Source of the DNA: Antarcticibacterium arcticum
GTDB lineage: Bacteria > Bacteroidota > Bacteroidia > Flavobacteriales > Flavobacteriaceae
Direction of reading: 5' to 3'
Length of the DNA: 64,000 nucleotides
NCBI RefSeq assembly: GCF_007993795.1
Contig: NZ_CP042476.1
Location: 1,488,001 to 1,552,000 of the forward strand
Shown here: in pieces, positions 8,300-17,270 of the stretch
Layout of the letters: every line of letters begins with the position of its first letter
Position numbering within the stretch: the stretch's first letter is position 1
Made by a program: the position numbers and the translations under genes
Notes under the pieces: model-generated
Databases searched by the model: none
Told to the model about the DNA's origin: nothing
The model's input: only the letters and a program-made list of their open reading frames with translations

Positions 8300-9697
8300 A
8301 TGCAATTAAGCCATAACGAAGAAAACAATTTCTCACTTACCAAATTTGAATCGATGCTGAAAACAAACGATGTGTTGTTTTTTGATTCAGAAGAATTTGA
8401 GGATATAATTCACCATTATTTAGATAATGGAAAGATTGCATTGGCTAAAAAGGCTGTAAAATTGGGACTGGCACAACATCCTACTTCTACCAACCTAAAG
8501 CTTTTTAAAGTTGAGATCCTTGTTTTTGAGGATAAACTTGACCTGGCCGATGGTCTTTTAAACGAACTACATGATCTGGAATCCTCCAATGAGGAAGTTT
8601 ATATCCAGAAAGCAAATATATTTTCAAAACGTGATGAACACCATATGGCTATCAAAATGCTTGAAAAAGCCCTTGATATTACTATGGATGAAGCAGATGT
8701 ATATTCCCTGCTTGGTATGGAATATTTATTTCTTGAAGATTTTGAGAATGCAAAATTTAGTTTTATGAAGTGCCTGGAGGCCGATGATGAAGATTACTCT
8801 GCACTCTATAATATCATGTACTGTTTTGACTTTTTGGAACAAAAGACTGAGGCCATTGAGTACCTCAATATGTTCCTTAATAAAAACCCTTATTGCGAGG
8901 TGGCCTGGCACCAGGTTGGAAAACAGTATTTTGACCTGAAACAGTTTGACAAGGCCTTAACCGCTTTTGATTTTGCTATTATAAGCGATGATATGTTCAT
9001 AGGGGCTTACCTTGAAAAAGGGAAAGTTCTTGAGAAACTGGGGCGTTTTAATGAAGCTATCGAAAATTACCGCATAACTCTTGATCTTGATGATCCTACT
9101 TCCTTTGCATACCTACGAATAGGAAAATGTTTTGAGAAATTGGGAGCAGACGAGCTTGCGTTGGAACATTATTCAAAAACCGTTCATGAAGATCCCTTGC
9201 TGGATAAAGGCTGGATCGCTATTACCGATTTTTATTTCAAAAAAGGAAATTTCCAGAAGGCGCTCTATTATATCAATAAAGCAATTAACATTGATGAGGA
9301 GAATGTTTTGTACTGGAAACGATATGCCAAAATAAACAGCAGGTTAAGTCTTTTTGAAGAAGCAGAACGTGGATATCAAAAAACAATTGACCTGGGTAAT
9401 TATGAGCTTGAAACCTGGATAAGAAGATGTGATATTCTCATAAATCTGGGAGAATTTGAGACAGCGGTTCAAAATCTTATTCAGGCCCTGGAATTCTATC
9501 CTGAAACTGCAGAGATAGAATACAGGTTGGCAGGATTGTATTTCAATTTAAATGAAGGTGACAAGGGATATTTTCATTTAAATAACGGACTTAAAATTGA
9601 TGCTGAATATTATATAATCATAGAAGAATTGTTTCCGAAGATCTTTAGTCGTAAAAGTGTTAAGGAAATGATTAATTCTTACCTAAAAGCCTCCTGA
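8300..9697 (+). CDS. TPR-repeat protein
   Basis: A 465-residue protein made almost wholly of tetratricopeptide repeats from about residue 40 to 440, for example AWHQVGKQYFDLKQFDKALT and AYLEKGKVLEKLGRFNEAIE. No signal peptide or membrane segment is visible, so it is probably a cytosolic scaffold for protein-protein contacts. The first 40 residues are acidic and carry no recognised motif. It is separated from the aminotransferase by 98 bases, including a weak -7-like TAACTTTA at 8262, and from the DUF368 pair by 35 bases. Its partner is unknown. Confidence 0.85.
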   Translation: MQLSHNEENNFSLTKFESMLKTNDVLFFDSEEFEDIIHHYLDNGKIALAKKAVKLGLAQHPTSTNLKLFKVEILVFEDKLDLADGLLNELHDLESSNEEVYIQKANIFSKRDEHHMAIKMLEKALDITMDEADVYSLLGMEYLFLEDFENAKFSFMKCLEADDEDYSALYNIMYCFDFLEQKTEAIEYLNMFLNKNPYCEVAWHQVGKQYFDLKQFDKALTAFDFAIISDDMFIGAYLEKGKVLEKLGRFNEAIENYRITLDLDDPTSFAYLRIGKCFEKLGADELALEHYSKTVHEDPLLDKGWIAITDFYFKKGNFQKALYYINKAINIDEENVLYWKRYAKINSRLSLFEEAERGYQKTIDLGNYELETWIRRCDILINLGEFETAVQNLIQALEFYPETAEIEYRLAGLYFNLNEGDKGYFHLNNGLKIDAEYYIIIEELFPKIFSRKSVKEMINSYLKAS

Positions 9698-9732
9698 TTT
9701 AATTACTTTTACGGGGAAAATTAAATCGAAGG

Positions 9733-10677
9733 ATGCAACGAAGCATAAAAGAATACATTACAATTTCCCTTAAAGGTATGGCTATGGGCGCCGCAGATGT
9801 TGTTCCGGGAGTTTCCGGTGGCACCATTGCCTTTATAACCGGGATCTACCAGGAACTTATTGGCACCATAAGCGGGGTAAACCTAGACTTACTTAAGGTT
9901 TGGAAAGAAGAAGGATTTAAGGCAATGTGGCGAAAGCTTAACGGCTCTTTTATCCTTGCATTACTTACCGGAATTCTAATAAGTATCTTCAGTGTAATGC
10001 GCCTTACCAATTATTTATTGGAAGAGCATCCTATTCACATCTGGTCCTTTTTCTTTGGCCTCATTCTGGCAAGTGTCTGGTTTGTTGCCAAACAAATTCC
10101 AAAATGGAACTTTAAAATTATAATCGCCCTATTAATTGGAGCGGCTATAGCTTTTTATATAGTTTCACTTCCCCCTATGGGAGGCACTACAAGTAACTGG
10201 TTCTTATTTTTGGCAGGGGCAATAGCTATTTGCGCAATGATCCTTCCAGGTATTTCGGGGGCATTTATTCTTGTATTGTTGGGTGCTTATAAAACCATAA
10301 CAGAAGCGGCGCATAATTTTGATATTAAAACCCTGGCAATAGTCGCGGTAGGGGCTGTTTTTGGCTTGCTTGCTTTTTCCCGTATCTTAAAATGGCTATT
10401 TGACCATTACAGCACTATCACCCTGGCGGTTCTCACAGGATTTATAGCAGGTTCCCTGAACAAGATCTGGCCCTGGAAAAAAGTTCTTGAAACAGAAGAA
10501 TACGGCGATAAAATAATAATACTTAAAGAAACATCTGTCCTCCCGTGGAACTTTGAAGGAGAACCGTATATGTTCCCTGCCATTATTTTGATGCTTTCCG
10601 GGTTTATTTTGATCCTTTTACTTGAACGCATAGCAACAAAAAAACCAATCGTTGATGCAACAGACCAGGACGCTTAG
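9733..10677 (+). CDS. DUF368 membrane protein (PopT-type undecaprenyl-phosphate translocase family), first copy
   Basis: A 314-residue polytopic inner-membrane protein with about eight hydrophobic segments. Two copies of a PG-[VI]-SG motif, VVPGVSGGTIAF near the N-terminus and ILPGISGAFILV in the middle, show the internal two-fold repeat typical of the family. DUF368 proteins have been reported to recycle the lipid carrier undecaprenyl phosphate across the membrane (PopT), serving peptidoglycan and surface-glycan synthesis. The end overlaps the start of a second DUF368 gene by 23 bases, so the two are translated together and may form a complex. The function of this particular copy is inferred. 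Confidence 0.85.
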   Translation: MQRSIKEYITISLKGMAMGAADVVPGVSGGTIAFITGIYQELIGTISGVNLDLLKVWKEEGFKAMWRKLNGSFILALLTGILISIFSVMRLTNYLLEEHPIHIWSFFFGLILASVWFVAKQIPKWNFKIIIALLIGAAIAFYIVSLPPMGGTTSNWFLFLAGAIAICAMILPGISGAFILVLLGAYKTITEAAHNFDIKTLAIVAVGAVFGLLAFSRILKWLFDHYSTITLAVLTGFIAGSLNKIWPWKKVLETEEYGDKIIILKETSVLPWNFEGEPYMFPAIILMLSGFILILLLERIATKKPIVDATDQDA

Positions 10678-11671
10678 TGATAAATTCCTGTTGGTGCTTA
10701 AAGGACTGGCCATGGGCGCAGCCAATAAGGTACCGGGAGTTTCGGGCGGAGTGGTTGCTTTTGTGGCCGGGTTTTATGAAGAGTTCATTTATTCCCTGCA
10801 AAAGATAAATTTAAAAGCATTTAAACTTCTTATAAATGGGCGTTTCCGGTCCCTGTACTATTACGTAAACGGAAAATTTCTTGGACTTCTTATTCTGGGA
10901 ATGGTAATTAGTTATTTCAGTGTATCGCAGTTGCTGGATTATTTGATTATTTATTATGAGCTCTATGTTTGGGCCGCATTCTTTGGTATGATCATAGGTT
11001 CCATCTACTATATAAGCCGGGATTTTGACGAATGGTCCGGCAGGAGCTTATTATTCGTTCTTGCGGGTATAATCGCGGGGGTAGCAATAAGCTTCCTGGA
11101 GCCTGCAAAAGAAAATGACAACCTGTTTTTTGTTTTTTTCTGCGGAATGGTAGGAGTTTCCGGAATGACGCTCCCGGGCCTTTCCGGTTCCTTTATTCTT
11201 ATACTTTTTGGGAATTATGTATTGCTGCTTGTTGACTCGGTGAATGCACTTTATGATACAATCGCCAATATTATGATGCTGGATTTTTCCTTTCTTGATA
11301 ATCCCGCCAGAATACGTTTGTTAAAAGTATTACTGGTCTTTTCACTTGGTTCCCTGGCAGGTTTGGTAACCCTCTCCCATATTCTGGGATTCGTTTTAAA
11401 ATGGTATAAAAAGGAAACATATGCGGTTATAATTGGTTTTATAACAGGCTCGCTGGGGGTAGTTTGGCCATGGAAAGAAAAGATCTTCAAATTAAACTCT
11501 GCAGGGGAGGTGCTGCTGGATAATAACGGAAATAAAGTGATTGATAATTACGCCCGTTATTTCCCAGATTTTCAGTTACCTGAAACCTGGTATGCAATTT
11601 TATATATCCTGGTAGGAATTTTTATTGTTCTGGGCCTTGGATGGTATGAAAACAGGAATAATAAAGCATGA
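10655..11671 (+). CDS. DUF368 membrane protein (PopT-type family), second copy
   Basis: A 338-residue paralogue of the gene before it, carrying the same duplicated motifs (KVPGVSGGVVAF and LPGLSGSFILIL) and a similar set of hydrophobic segments. It has a longer C-terminal part with a hydrophilic loop (LNSAGEVLLDNNGNKVIDNY) before the last membrane helix. ATG at 10655 is preferred to the adjacent TTG at 10652. The start is inside the previous gene and the stop overlaps aroE (ATGA), so three genes are tightly coupled. Undecaprenyl-phosphate transport is the likely role by family; why two copies are kept is unclear. Confidence 0.85.
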   Translation: MQQTRTLSDKFLLVLKGLAMGAANKVPGVSGGVVAFVAGFYEEFIYSLQKINLKAFKLLINGRFRSLYYYVNGKFLGLLILGMVISYFSVSQLLDYLIIYYELYVWAAFFGMIIGSIYYISRDFDEWSGRSLLFVLAGIIAGVAISFLEPAKENDNLFFVFFCGMVGVSGMTLPGLSGSFILILFGNYVLLLVDSVNALYDTIANIMMLDFSFLDNPARIRLLKVLLVFSLGSLAGLVTLSHILGFVLKWYKKETYAVIIGFITGSLGVVWPWKEKIFKLNSAGEVLLDNNGNKVIDNYARYFPDFQLPETWYAILYILVGIFIVLGLGWYENRNNKA

Positions 11672-12405
11672 GAACGTTCGGACTTTTAGGTAAGAATATA
11701 GCCTATTCTTTTTCAGCAGGGTTTTTTAATAAAAAATTTGCTGCGGAAGATATTCCGGCTACCTACAAAAACTTTGATCTTCAGGATATTTCAGAATTCC
11801 CCGGGGTAATCAAATCACATCCTGAATTGCAGGGTTTAAATGTTACCATACCCTATAAGCAGGAGATCATACCTTATCTTGACCGCCTGGATCCTGTTGC
11901 CCGGGAGATTGGAGCTGTAAATACTATAAAATTTGAAAAGGACGGTAGTCTTACAGGGCATAATACAGATCATTTTGGATTCACTCGTTCCATAAAGGCA
12001 TACCTTCAACCCCATCACACCCAAGCCCTTATCCTGGGGACAGGAGGCGCTTCTAAAGCGGTTGCCTACAGTTTAAGGAAGATGGGCATAGAAGTGAAAT
12101 TTGTTTCCAGAAATCTGCAGGCGGAAGGTTTTAGCTATGATACCTTAACAGCGCAGCATTTAAAACAGTACACCGTCATCGTGAATTGCACCCCGTTGGG
12201 AACCTCTCCTAACTTCACATCATTTCCGCCAATTCCGGTTGAGCATTTAACCTCTGCCCATCTTATATTTGACCTTATTTACAATCCCGCTATCACCCAG
12301 CTAATGAAATTGGGAATACAGCAAAATGCAACCGCAGTAAATGGATTGCATATGCTGGAATTCCAGGCCGAAAAATCCTGGGAGATCTGGAACTCCCCTC
12401 ATTAA
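11668..12405 (+). CDS. aroE: Shikimate dehydrogenase
   Basis: A cytosolic NADPH-dependent enzyme that reduces 3-dehydroshikimate to shikimate in the aromatic amino acid pathway. Its 245 residues are slightly shorter than the E. coli enzyme, as is common in Bacteroidetes. Visible motifs: LNVTIPYKQ, whose lysine is catalytic; GAVNTI; the nucleotide-binding glycine loop GTGGASKAV; the NCTPLG segment; and the C-terminal NGLHMLEFQAEKSWEIW. Its ATG overlaps the TGA of the second DUF368 gene. No other aro genes are nearby. Confidence 0.95.
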   Translation: MRTFGLLGKNIAYSFSAGFFNKKFAAEDIPATYKNFDLQDISEFPGVIKSHPELQGLNVTIPYKQEIIPYLDRLDPVAREIGAVNTIKFEKDGSLTGHNTDHFGFTRSIKAYLQPHHTQALILGTGGASKAVAYSLRKMGIEVKFVSRNLQAEGFSYDTLTAQHLKQYTVIVNCTPLGTSPNFTSFPPIPVEHLTSAHLIFDLIYNPAITQLMKLGIQQNATAVNGLHMLEFQAEKSWEIWNSPH

Positions 12406-12443
12406 AAACTCCCCTGTTGCAATTTATAAATCTAAGGAAAAGC

Positions 12444-12474
12444 TTGGCTTATTTTTAGGGAGTTAGTATCTTTC
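12444..12474 (+). promoter_or_regulatory. Candidate promoter of the DUF349 gene
   Basis: TTG (12444-12446), a 20-base spacer and TATCTTTC (12467-12474) fit the Bacteroidetes -33/-7 arrangement with one mismatch in TAnnTTTG. The element lies 40 bases upstream of the ATG at 12514. Confidence 0.5.
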
Positions 12475-12513
12475 AGGCTTAATCAGGAATTACGAACCTT
12501 AACATTGAAAGAT

Positions 12514-14781
12514 ATGTCTCAGCAGGAAAATGATAACGAGAAGAAAGATCTCCCCAAAAAAGAAATTTTTCATTCCGAAAATTCTTCGGAAGAAAACAAA
12601 AAGGATCAACCGAGAGTGGGGGATGCAAATGGGGAAAAGACAGATGGAAATGCATTTTCCCGATCCACTGAAGTTGAACCCACTAAAGAGAAAGAAGACC
12701 AGCTTGAGAATGCCATGCTTGAGGAAACAGATTCTTCAGCATTAAGGGCAAAAAGCGAGGCTAAAGAGAAAGAATATTCCAATGGACTCAAAACCAATGA
12801 GGAGACGGAAATGCCGGATGAGTTGAATGCTGAACCGGAAAATGAAACCGAATCAAAACCTCTGGAAAAGGAACTTTCTGAAAATAGCGGGAAAGAGGAA
12901 AATTCTGTTTCTGAAGAAGAAACAAAATCAACCGCCTCATCATCCCCTGATGAGAATGAGGAGGAAGACACCACCCCCGTTTCCAAAAAGAATGCCCATA
13001 CAGAATTTGAAGATTCTGTAGCCGAGGACAGCGAAGATGAAACCTCCCATGAACGTCACGGTATTGAAAAAAAGGATTATCACTCTATGAGCAAAGAAGA
13101 GTTGGTAAGCGAGCTGGAAAAACTCTTAAGCAAGGAAAAAATACAGACGATCAAAGAACACGTTGAAGAGATCAAAAATGAATTCAATGCTAAATTTGAT
13201 GAGGAACTGGAAGAAAAGAAAGAAGATTTCCTTGCAGAAGGTGGAAACGTTATAGACTTCCACTACTCTACCCCCTTAAAAAAGCAGTTTAATTCCTTAT
13301 ATTTTGATTACAAGGAAAAACGTAATAACTATTACCAGCAGCTAAAACAGGATCTTAATAAAAATCTATCAAAACGACTGGAGATCATTGAGGAGCTTAA
13401 AGGCCTGCTGGACGTTGAGGAAAATATTAATACCACCTATAAGCATTTTAAGGAATTACAGGATCGCTGGAGAACGGCAGGCCCTATTCCCCGCGATAAG
13501 TATAATACGGTTTGGAATACCTATCATCACCACGTTGAGAATTTTTACGACTTCCTGCACCTTAACCGCGAGTTCCGGGATATGGATTTCAAACATAATC
13601 TTGAACAAAAATTAAAAGTAATAGACCGTGCAGAGGAATTGACCCAGGAAAAGGATACGAGCCGTGCCTTCCGGGAACTGCAAATGCTGCACAAAATGTG
13701 GAAAGAGGAACTTGGACCCGTGGCCAAGGAATTCAGGGAGGATATATGGACAAGGTTTAGTGAGGCCACTAAAAAGATCCACGACCTGCGCCAGGCATAC
13801 TATGACCAGCTGGACCAGGAGTTCGAAAAAAACCTCGAGGTAAAAGAAGAGATAATTTCTAAAATTCAGGTATTGGCTGAAACCCAATTTACCTCCCATA
13901 ACCAATGGCAGCAAAGGATCAAGGAACTGGAAGCCTTTAGAGATCAATTTTTCAAAGCCGGAAAAGTTCCAAGGGAAAAGAATGAACAAACATGGAGCGC
14001 CTTCAAGCAAAGTGTGCGACAGTTTAACCGCAATAAAAATTCGTATTACAAAGGACTTAAAAAAGAGCAGTACGAAAACCTTGAGAAAAAACGTGAGCTT
14101 ATTCGCATTGCCGAGGAAAATAAGGATAATGAGGATTTCAAAGCTACCACCCCTATAATGAAACAGATTCAGCTGGACTGGAAAAAGGTGGGCCACGTGC
14201 CGCGTAAGGATAGCGATAAAGTATGGAAACAATTCAAAAGTGCCTGTAACCATTATTTTGACCGGCTACATAAATCTACTACAGAAGAAAATACTGAAGA
14301 ACAACAGGCTTTCGATAAGAAAAAAGAGATCCTGGATAATTTAAAAACCGTAGAGTTTACAGGGGAGAAAAAAACCGACCTTCCAAAAATAAAAGCGGCC
14401 ATTGAAGAATGGAAACAAGTAGGCAAAGTGCCCTATAACAAGCGTTTTATTGAAGGAAAATTCAACAAGCTCCTGGACCAGTTGTTCTCAAAACTTGATG
14501 TAGACAACAACAAGGTGGAAATGATGAAGTATGAGAATAAGCTCCACGCTCTAAACGAGGCAGATGATGACAAGAAATTGCGAAATGAGCATTATTTCTT
14601 AACCAAAAAGATTGAGGAAACAGTAGCAGAGATCAGGCAGCTGGAGAATAATTTACAGTTCTTCGCCAATGTAGATGATGACAATCCCCTGGTGCAGGAT
14701 GTTCACAAAAACATTCAGGATCATAAAGATCAACTGGAGGTGTGGAAGGAAAAACTTCAAAAGATCAAATCTTTGTATTAA
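12514..14781 (+). CDS. DUF349 repeat protein with acidic disordered N-terminus
   Basis: A 755-residue protein. The first ~190 residues are highly acidic, low in complexity and probably disordered. The rest is helical, with about five DUF349 units, recognisable by W-x(n)-GPIPRDKYNTVWNTYH, GKVPREKNEQTWSAF, GHVPRKDSDKVWKQF and GKVPYNKRFIEGKF. A coiled coil ends the protein. Family members occur throughout Bacteroidetes and their function is not established. There is no signal peptide. ATG at 12514 is preferred to the in-frame TTG at 12505. The gene has its own candidate promoter and a strong terminator, so it is probably transcribed alone. Confidence 0.85.
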   Translation: MSQQENDNEKKDLPKKEIFHSENSSEENKKDQPRVGDANGEKTDGNAFSRSTEVEPTKEKEDQLENAMLEETDSSALRAKSEAKEKEYSNGLKTNEETEMPDELNAEPENETESKPLEKELSENSGKEENSVSEEETKSTASSSPDENEEEDTTPVSKKNAHTEFEDSVAEDSEDETSHERHGIEKKDYHSMSKEELVSELEKLLSKEKIQTIKEHVEEIKNEFNAKFDEELEEKKEDFLAEGGNVIDFHYSTPLKKQFNSLYFDYKEKRNNYYQQLKQDLNKNLSKRLEIIEELKGLLDVEENINTTYKHFKELQDRWRTAGPIPRDKYNTVWNTYHHHVENFYDFLHLNREFRDMDFKHNLEQKLKVIDRAEELTQEKDTSRAFRELQMLHKMWKEELGPVAKEFREDIWTRFSEATKKIHDLRQAYYDQLDQEFEKNLEVKEEIISKIQVLAETQFTSHNQWQQRIKELEAFRDQFFKAGKVPREKNEQTWSAFKQSVRQFNRNKNSYYKGLKKEQYENLEKKRELIRIAEENKDNEDFKATTPIMKQIQLDWKKVGHVPRKDSDKVWKQFKSACNHYFDRLHKSTTEENTEEQQAFDKKKEILDNLKTVEFTGEKKTDLPKIKAAIEEWKQVGKVPYNKRFIEGKFNKLLDQLFSKLDVDNNKVEMMKYENKLHALNEADDDKKLRNEHYFLTKKIEETVAEIRQLENNLQFFANVDDDNPLVQDVHKNIQDHKDQLEVWKEKLQKIKSLY

Positions 14782-14806
14782 ACTCAAAAACTAATTTTTA
14801 AACAGG

Positions 14807-14847
14807 AAAAGGAAGGTTACCTCAAGTGGTTTAACCTTCCTTTTTTT
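14807..14847 (+). terminator. Rho-independent terminator after the DUF349 gene
   Basis: GGAAGGTTA (14811-14819) pairs with TAACCTTCC (14832-14840) and is followed by seven T residues. Confidence 0.85.
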
Positions 14848-14978
14848 ATATAAAGAAATTGGGCCATTTACAAGAACATATATCACTATATCCTGTAACA
14901 TTTACTATCGTTTTTCCTCTTCTTAATAATTAATTTAATTCTGCGTAAGAATATATTACTACCTCTAAAATCAGGGAT

Positions 14979-15383
14979 ATGAAAAGCATGGCCATAATTT
15001 TAGTATTGACTTTTTTCTCGCTGGGATCTTATGGGCAAAGGGAGAGGCCAGATCTTTCAAAGGAGGATTATTTACAAAAGAGTAAAAATCAGCGTACTGC
15101 AGGATGGGTTCTATTGGGGGCAGGTGCCGCAACGGCGACTGTAGGATTAAGAATAGCCAGTCAGGAAGAGTGGTTTTGGGATGATAGCGGGAAATTTGAA
15201 CAGGGAATGTCAATTTTTCTGGTAGGGGCGACTTCCAGCTTATTAAGCATTCCATTTTTTATAAGTTCCGGTAGTAATGCACGCAAAGCGGCAAGGCTAA
15301 GTTTTGACGGACAACGATATATTGTACCGGGGCAGGAACTCTCAAAGATACAGCCCTCCCTGAGCCTCACACTTGAATTCTGA
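14979..15383 (+). CDS. Small exported membrane protein, tandem paralogue 1
   Basis: A 134-residue protein of unknown function. A signal peptide ends near SYGQ (about residue 19). A conserved charged stretch (LSKEDYLQKSKNQRTAG) precedes two hydrophobic segments: a glycine-rich one (GWVLLGAGAATATVGL) and one around residues 75-95 ending in SIPFFISSG. The C-terminus, IQPSLSLTLEF, ends in a beta-strand-like, aromatic-terminated sequence reminiscent of outer-membrane strands, although the protein is too short to form a barrel alone. It is clearly homologous to the next gene, 57 bases downstream. Similar small proteins are common in flavobacteria as far as I know. Confidence 0.75.
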   Translation: MKSMAIILVLTFFSLGSYGQRERPDLSKEDYLQKSKNQRTAGWVLLGAGAATATVGLRIASQEEWFWDDSGKFEQGMSIFLVGATSSLLSIPFFISSGSNARKAARLSFDGQRYIVPGQELSKIQPSLSLTLEF

Positions 15384-15440
15384 TTATAAGTGATGATGTG
15401 AAAACCTTTTCCGGTAGGTTCTACCATTTAACATAAGCAT

Positions 15441-15836
15441 ATGAAAAAGCTGTTATTATTTATTCTGGTTGCATTATTTTCAATGGCTTCCTTTGGTCAA
15501 AACGAAAAGCTTCCTTTTTCCAAAGAAGAATACTTACGGAAGAGCCAAAATCAAAAAAAGACAGGCTGGATATTATTGGGCGCCGGTGCCGGACTTGTAA
15601 CCACCGGAATTTTGGTCGCGAACAATGCTGATCTTTATGACTCCGAGTTCACGCTAAGCGTAATACTCCTTTCAGTGGGAGTTCCAAGTGTAGTGGCAAG
15701 TATCCCATTTTTTATAATATCCGGGAATACCGCACGAAAAGCTGCGAGCATTAGTTTTGAAGGCCAAAGGTATATTCTTCCGGGATTGGAAGTCGCGCGC
15801 ATGCAACCCGCACTTACCCTTACGCTGGAATTTTGA
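15441..15836 (+). CDS. Small exported membrane protein, tandem paralogue 2
   Basis: A 131-residue paralogue of the previous gene with the same layout: signal peptide ending near SFGQ, the motif FSKEEYLRKSQNQKKTGW, a glycine-rich hydrophobic segment (ILLGAGAGLVTTGILVA), a second one ending in SIPFFIISG, then RKAASISFEGQRYILPG and a C-terminal ALTLTLEF. The two differ most between the hydrophobic segments, where copy 1 has WFWDDSGKFEQ. Function is unknown. It ends 32 bases before the convergent mazG gene, with no obvious terminator between them. Confidence 0.75.
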   Translation: MKKLLLFILVALFSMASFGQNEKLPFSKEEYLRKSQNQKKTGWILLGAGAGLVTTGILVANNADLYDSEFTLSVILLSVGVPSVVASIPFFIISGNTARKAASISFEGQRYILPGLEVARMQPALTLTLEF

Positions 15837-15868
15837 AGGGGTGAATAATCTTATGTATGAGTGGAAAT

Positions 15869-16642
15869 TTATAGTTTTTTAGCTTCTTCCCAAAATACAT
15901 CCATTTCAGCCAGGGACATTTCGCTTAAAGGTTTATTCTTTTCCATAGCCTTAGCCTCAAGATATTGAAAGCGCTTGATAAATTTCTTATTGGTGCGCTC
16001 CAGAGCATCCTCCGGATTAATTTTTAAAAAGCGGGCATAATTGATCATCGAGAACAAAACATCGCCAAACTCGGCCTCTATTTTATCCTGATCCCGGGCA
16101 TTGACCTCACTTTGCAACTCTTCCAGCTCCTCCTTTAACTTTTCGAATACCTGCTGCGGCTCTTCCCAGTCGAAGCCAACCCCGGCAACTTTGTCCTGTA
16201 TCCTGCCGGCTTTTACCAACGCAGGCAACGAAACCGGTACTCCTTCCAGCACACTTTTTTTACCCTCCCTCAGCTTCAAATTTTCCCAGTTCCTTTTCAC
16301 ATCTTCTTCCCCGCTTACTTCAACATCGCTGTAAATATGGGGGTGACGGTCTATTAGTTTATCACAAATACTGTTTGCAACATCGGCAATATCAAAATGG
16401 CCGGTTTCACTTCCAATTCTTGAGTAGAATACTATATGTAGCAAAATATCTCCCAGCTCTTTTTTAATCTCCTCTCTATCCTTATCAAGAATGGCATCTC
16501 CAAGTTCATAAACTTCTTCAATGGTTAGATGGCGCAAACTTTCCATAGTTTGCTTACGGTCCCAGGGACATTGTTCCCGCAATTCATCCATTATGGTAAG
16601 CAGCCTGTCAAAGGCTAAAAGTTGATCTTTTCTGGAATTCAT
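15869..16642 (-). CDS. mazG: Nucleoside triphosphate pyrophosphohydrolase MazG
   Basis: A 257-residue cytosolic enzyme that hydrolyses (d)NTPs to monophosphates and pyrophosphate, clearing non-canonical nucleotides. Two MazG domains are present: the N-terminal one with CPWDRKQTMESLRHLTIEEVYEL and the second with the EExxE-type helix LKEELEELQSE and EAEFGDVLFSMINYAR. The ATG at 16642 gives the normal N-terminus (MNSRKDQLLAFDRL). A longer frame reaching 16711 has no family support and runs into the upstream gene's terminator. Transcribed away from DUF5606 in the same direction, but separated from it by that terminator. Confidence 0.92.
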   Translation of the reverse strand: MNSRKDQLLAFDRLLTIMDELREQCPWDRKQTMESLRHLTIEEVYELGDAILDKDREEIKKELGDILLHIVFYSRIGSETGHFDIADVANSICDKLIDRHPHIYSDVEVSGEEDVKRNWENLKLREGKKSVLEGVPVSLPALVKAGRIQDKVAGVGFDWEEPQQVFEKLKEELEELQSEVNARDQDKIEAEFGDVLFSMINYARFLKINPEDALERTNKKFIKRFQYLEAKAMEKNKPLSEMSLAEMDVFWEEAKKL

Positions 16643-16713
16643 AAATTTTTCATTTTTGTAAAAGTACAATAGTGCTAACTTTTTAGATCTTTCATTCTCA
16701 AAATTTACCAAAT

Positions 16714-16749
16714 AAAAAAGCAGCCTTAATTAATTAAAACTGCTTTTTT
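16714..16749 (-). terminator. Terminator of the DUF5606 gene
   Basis: AAAAAAGCAG (16714-16723) pairs with CTGCTTTTTT (16740-16749). It lies 19 bases beyond the minus-strand DUF5606 stop, with T-runs on both strands. Confidence 0.75.
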
Positions 16750-16767
16750 ATTTTGTTATATAGGATC

Positions 16768-17211
16768 TTATTCTTCCTCGTCTTTTCCTTTTTCAGCAGA
16801 ACTTTCAGCACCTTTCTCTTCTCCTTTAGAGAAATCTGTAAATCCATTGCTTACAAGCACATTATACCATTGAATGATCTTTTTGATATCACTTTGGTAA
16901 ACGCGGTCTACATCATAATCTGGAAGTACTTCAGCGAAATAGGTCTCAAGTTCCTTTTTAGAAGCTTTGTGGTCTATAGCCGTTTTCCCATCCTCTTTCT
17001 CATACATTTTTTGAAAAATGGTTCCCAACGGAACTTCTTCAGTATATGTATATACAGCGATCTCGCTCAACAGACTTACGTTATGACGCACACTAACTGA
17101 GATCTTATTTCCTTCAGTAATAGATTTTGCGACAAAACCTCCCCTGGTTTGTGCTGTTAATTCATATAATCCCGGTTTTCCGGAAATCGATAAAACTTTT
17201 TCTAAACCCAT
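16768..17211 (-). CDS. DUF5606 family protein
   Basis: A 147-residue cytosolic protein of a Bacteroidetes-specific family without a known function. The N-terminal part (MGLEKVLSISGKPGLYELTAQTRGGFVA) looks like a small beta-rich domain. The middle contains LLSEIAVYTYTEEVPLGTIF and the C-terminal half is helical (IKKIIQWYNVLVSNGF), followed by an acidic, low-complexity tail. It lies 59 bases downstream of def in the same direction and so could be co-transcribed with it and ruvX, a grouping commonly seen in flavobacteria. Confidence 0.82.
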   Translation of the reverse strand: MGLEKVLSISGKPGLYELTAQTRGGFVAKSITEGNKISVSVRHNVSLLSEIAVYTYTEEVPLGTIFQKMYEKEDGKTAIDHKASKKELETYFAEVLPDYDVDRVYQSDIKKIIQWYNVLVSNGFTDFSKGEEKGAESSAEKGKDEEE

Positions 17212-17270
17212 AGCGTATTATAAATTTTAGGCTGGCAAATATCTAATGTCTGCCTTTAATATCAAAAGAA

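Noticed and set aside
13612..14253. Long minus-strand open frame (213 codons) opposite the DUF349 gene
   Set aside because: It mirrors a Glu/Lys-rich coding sequence, has hydrophobic composition from the complementary strand, and no start signal or family similarity.
16642..16711. Longer start for mazG
   Set aside because: The additional residues lie in the intergenic region up to the DUF5606 terminator and are not part of the MazG fold.
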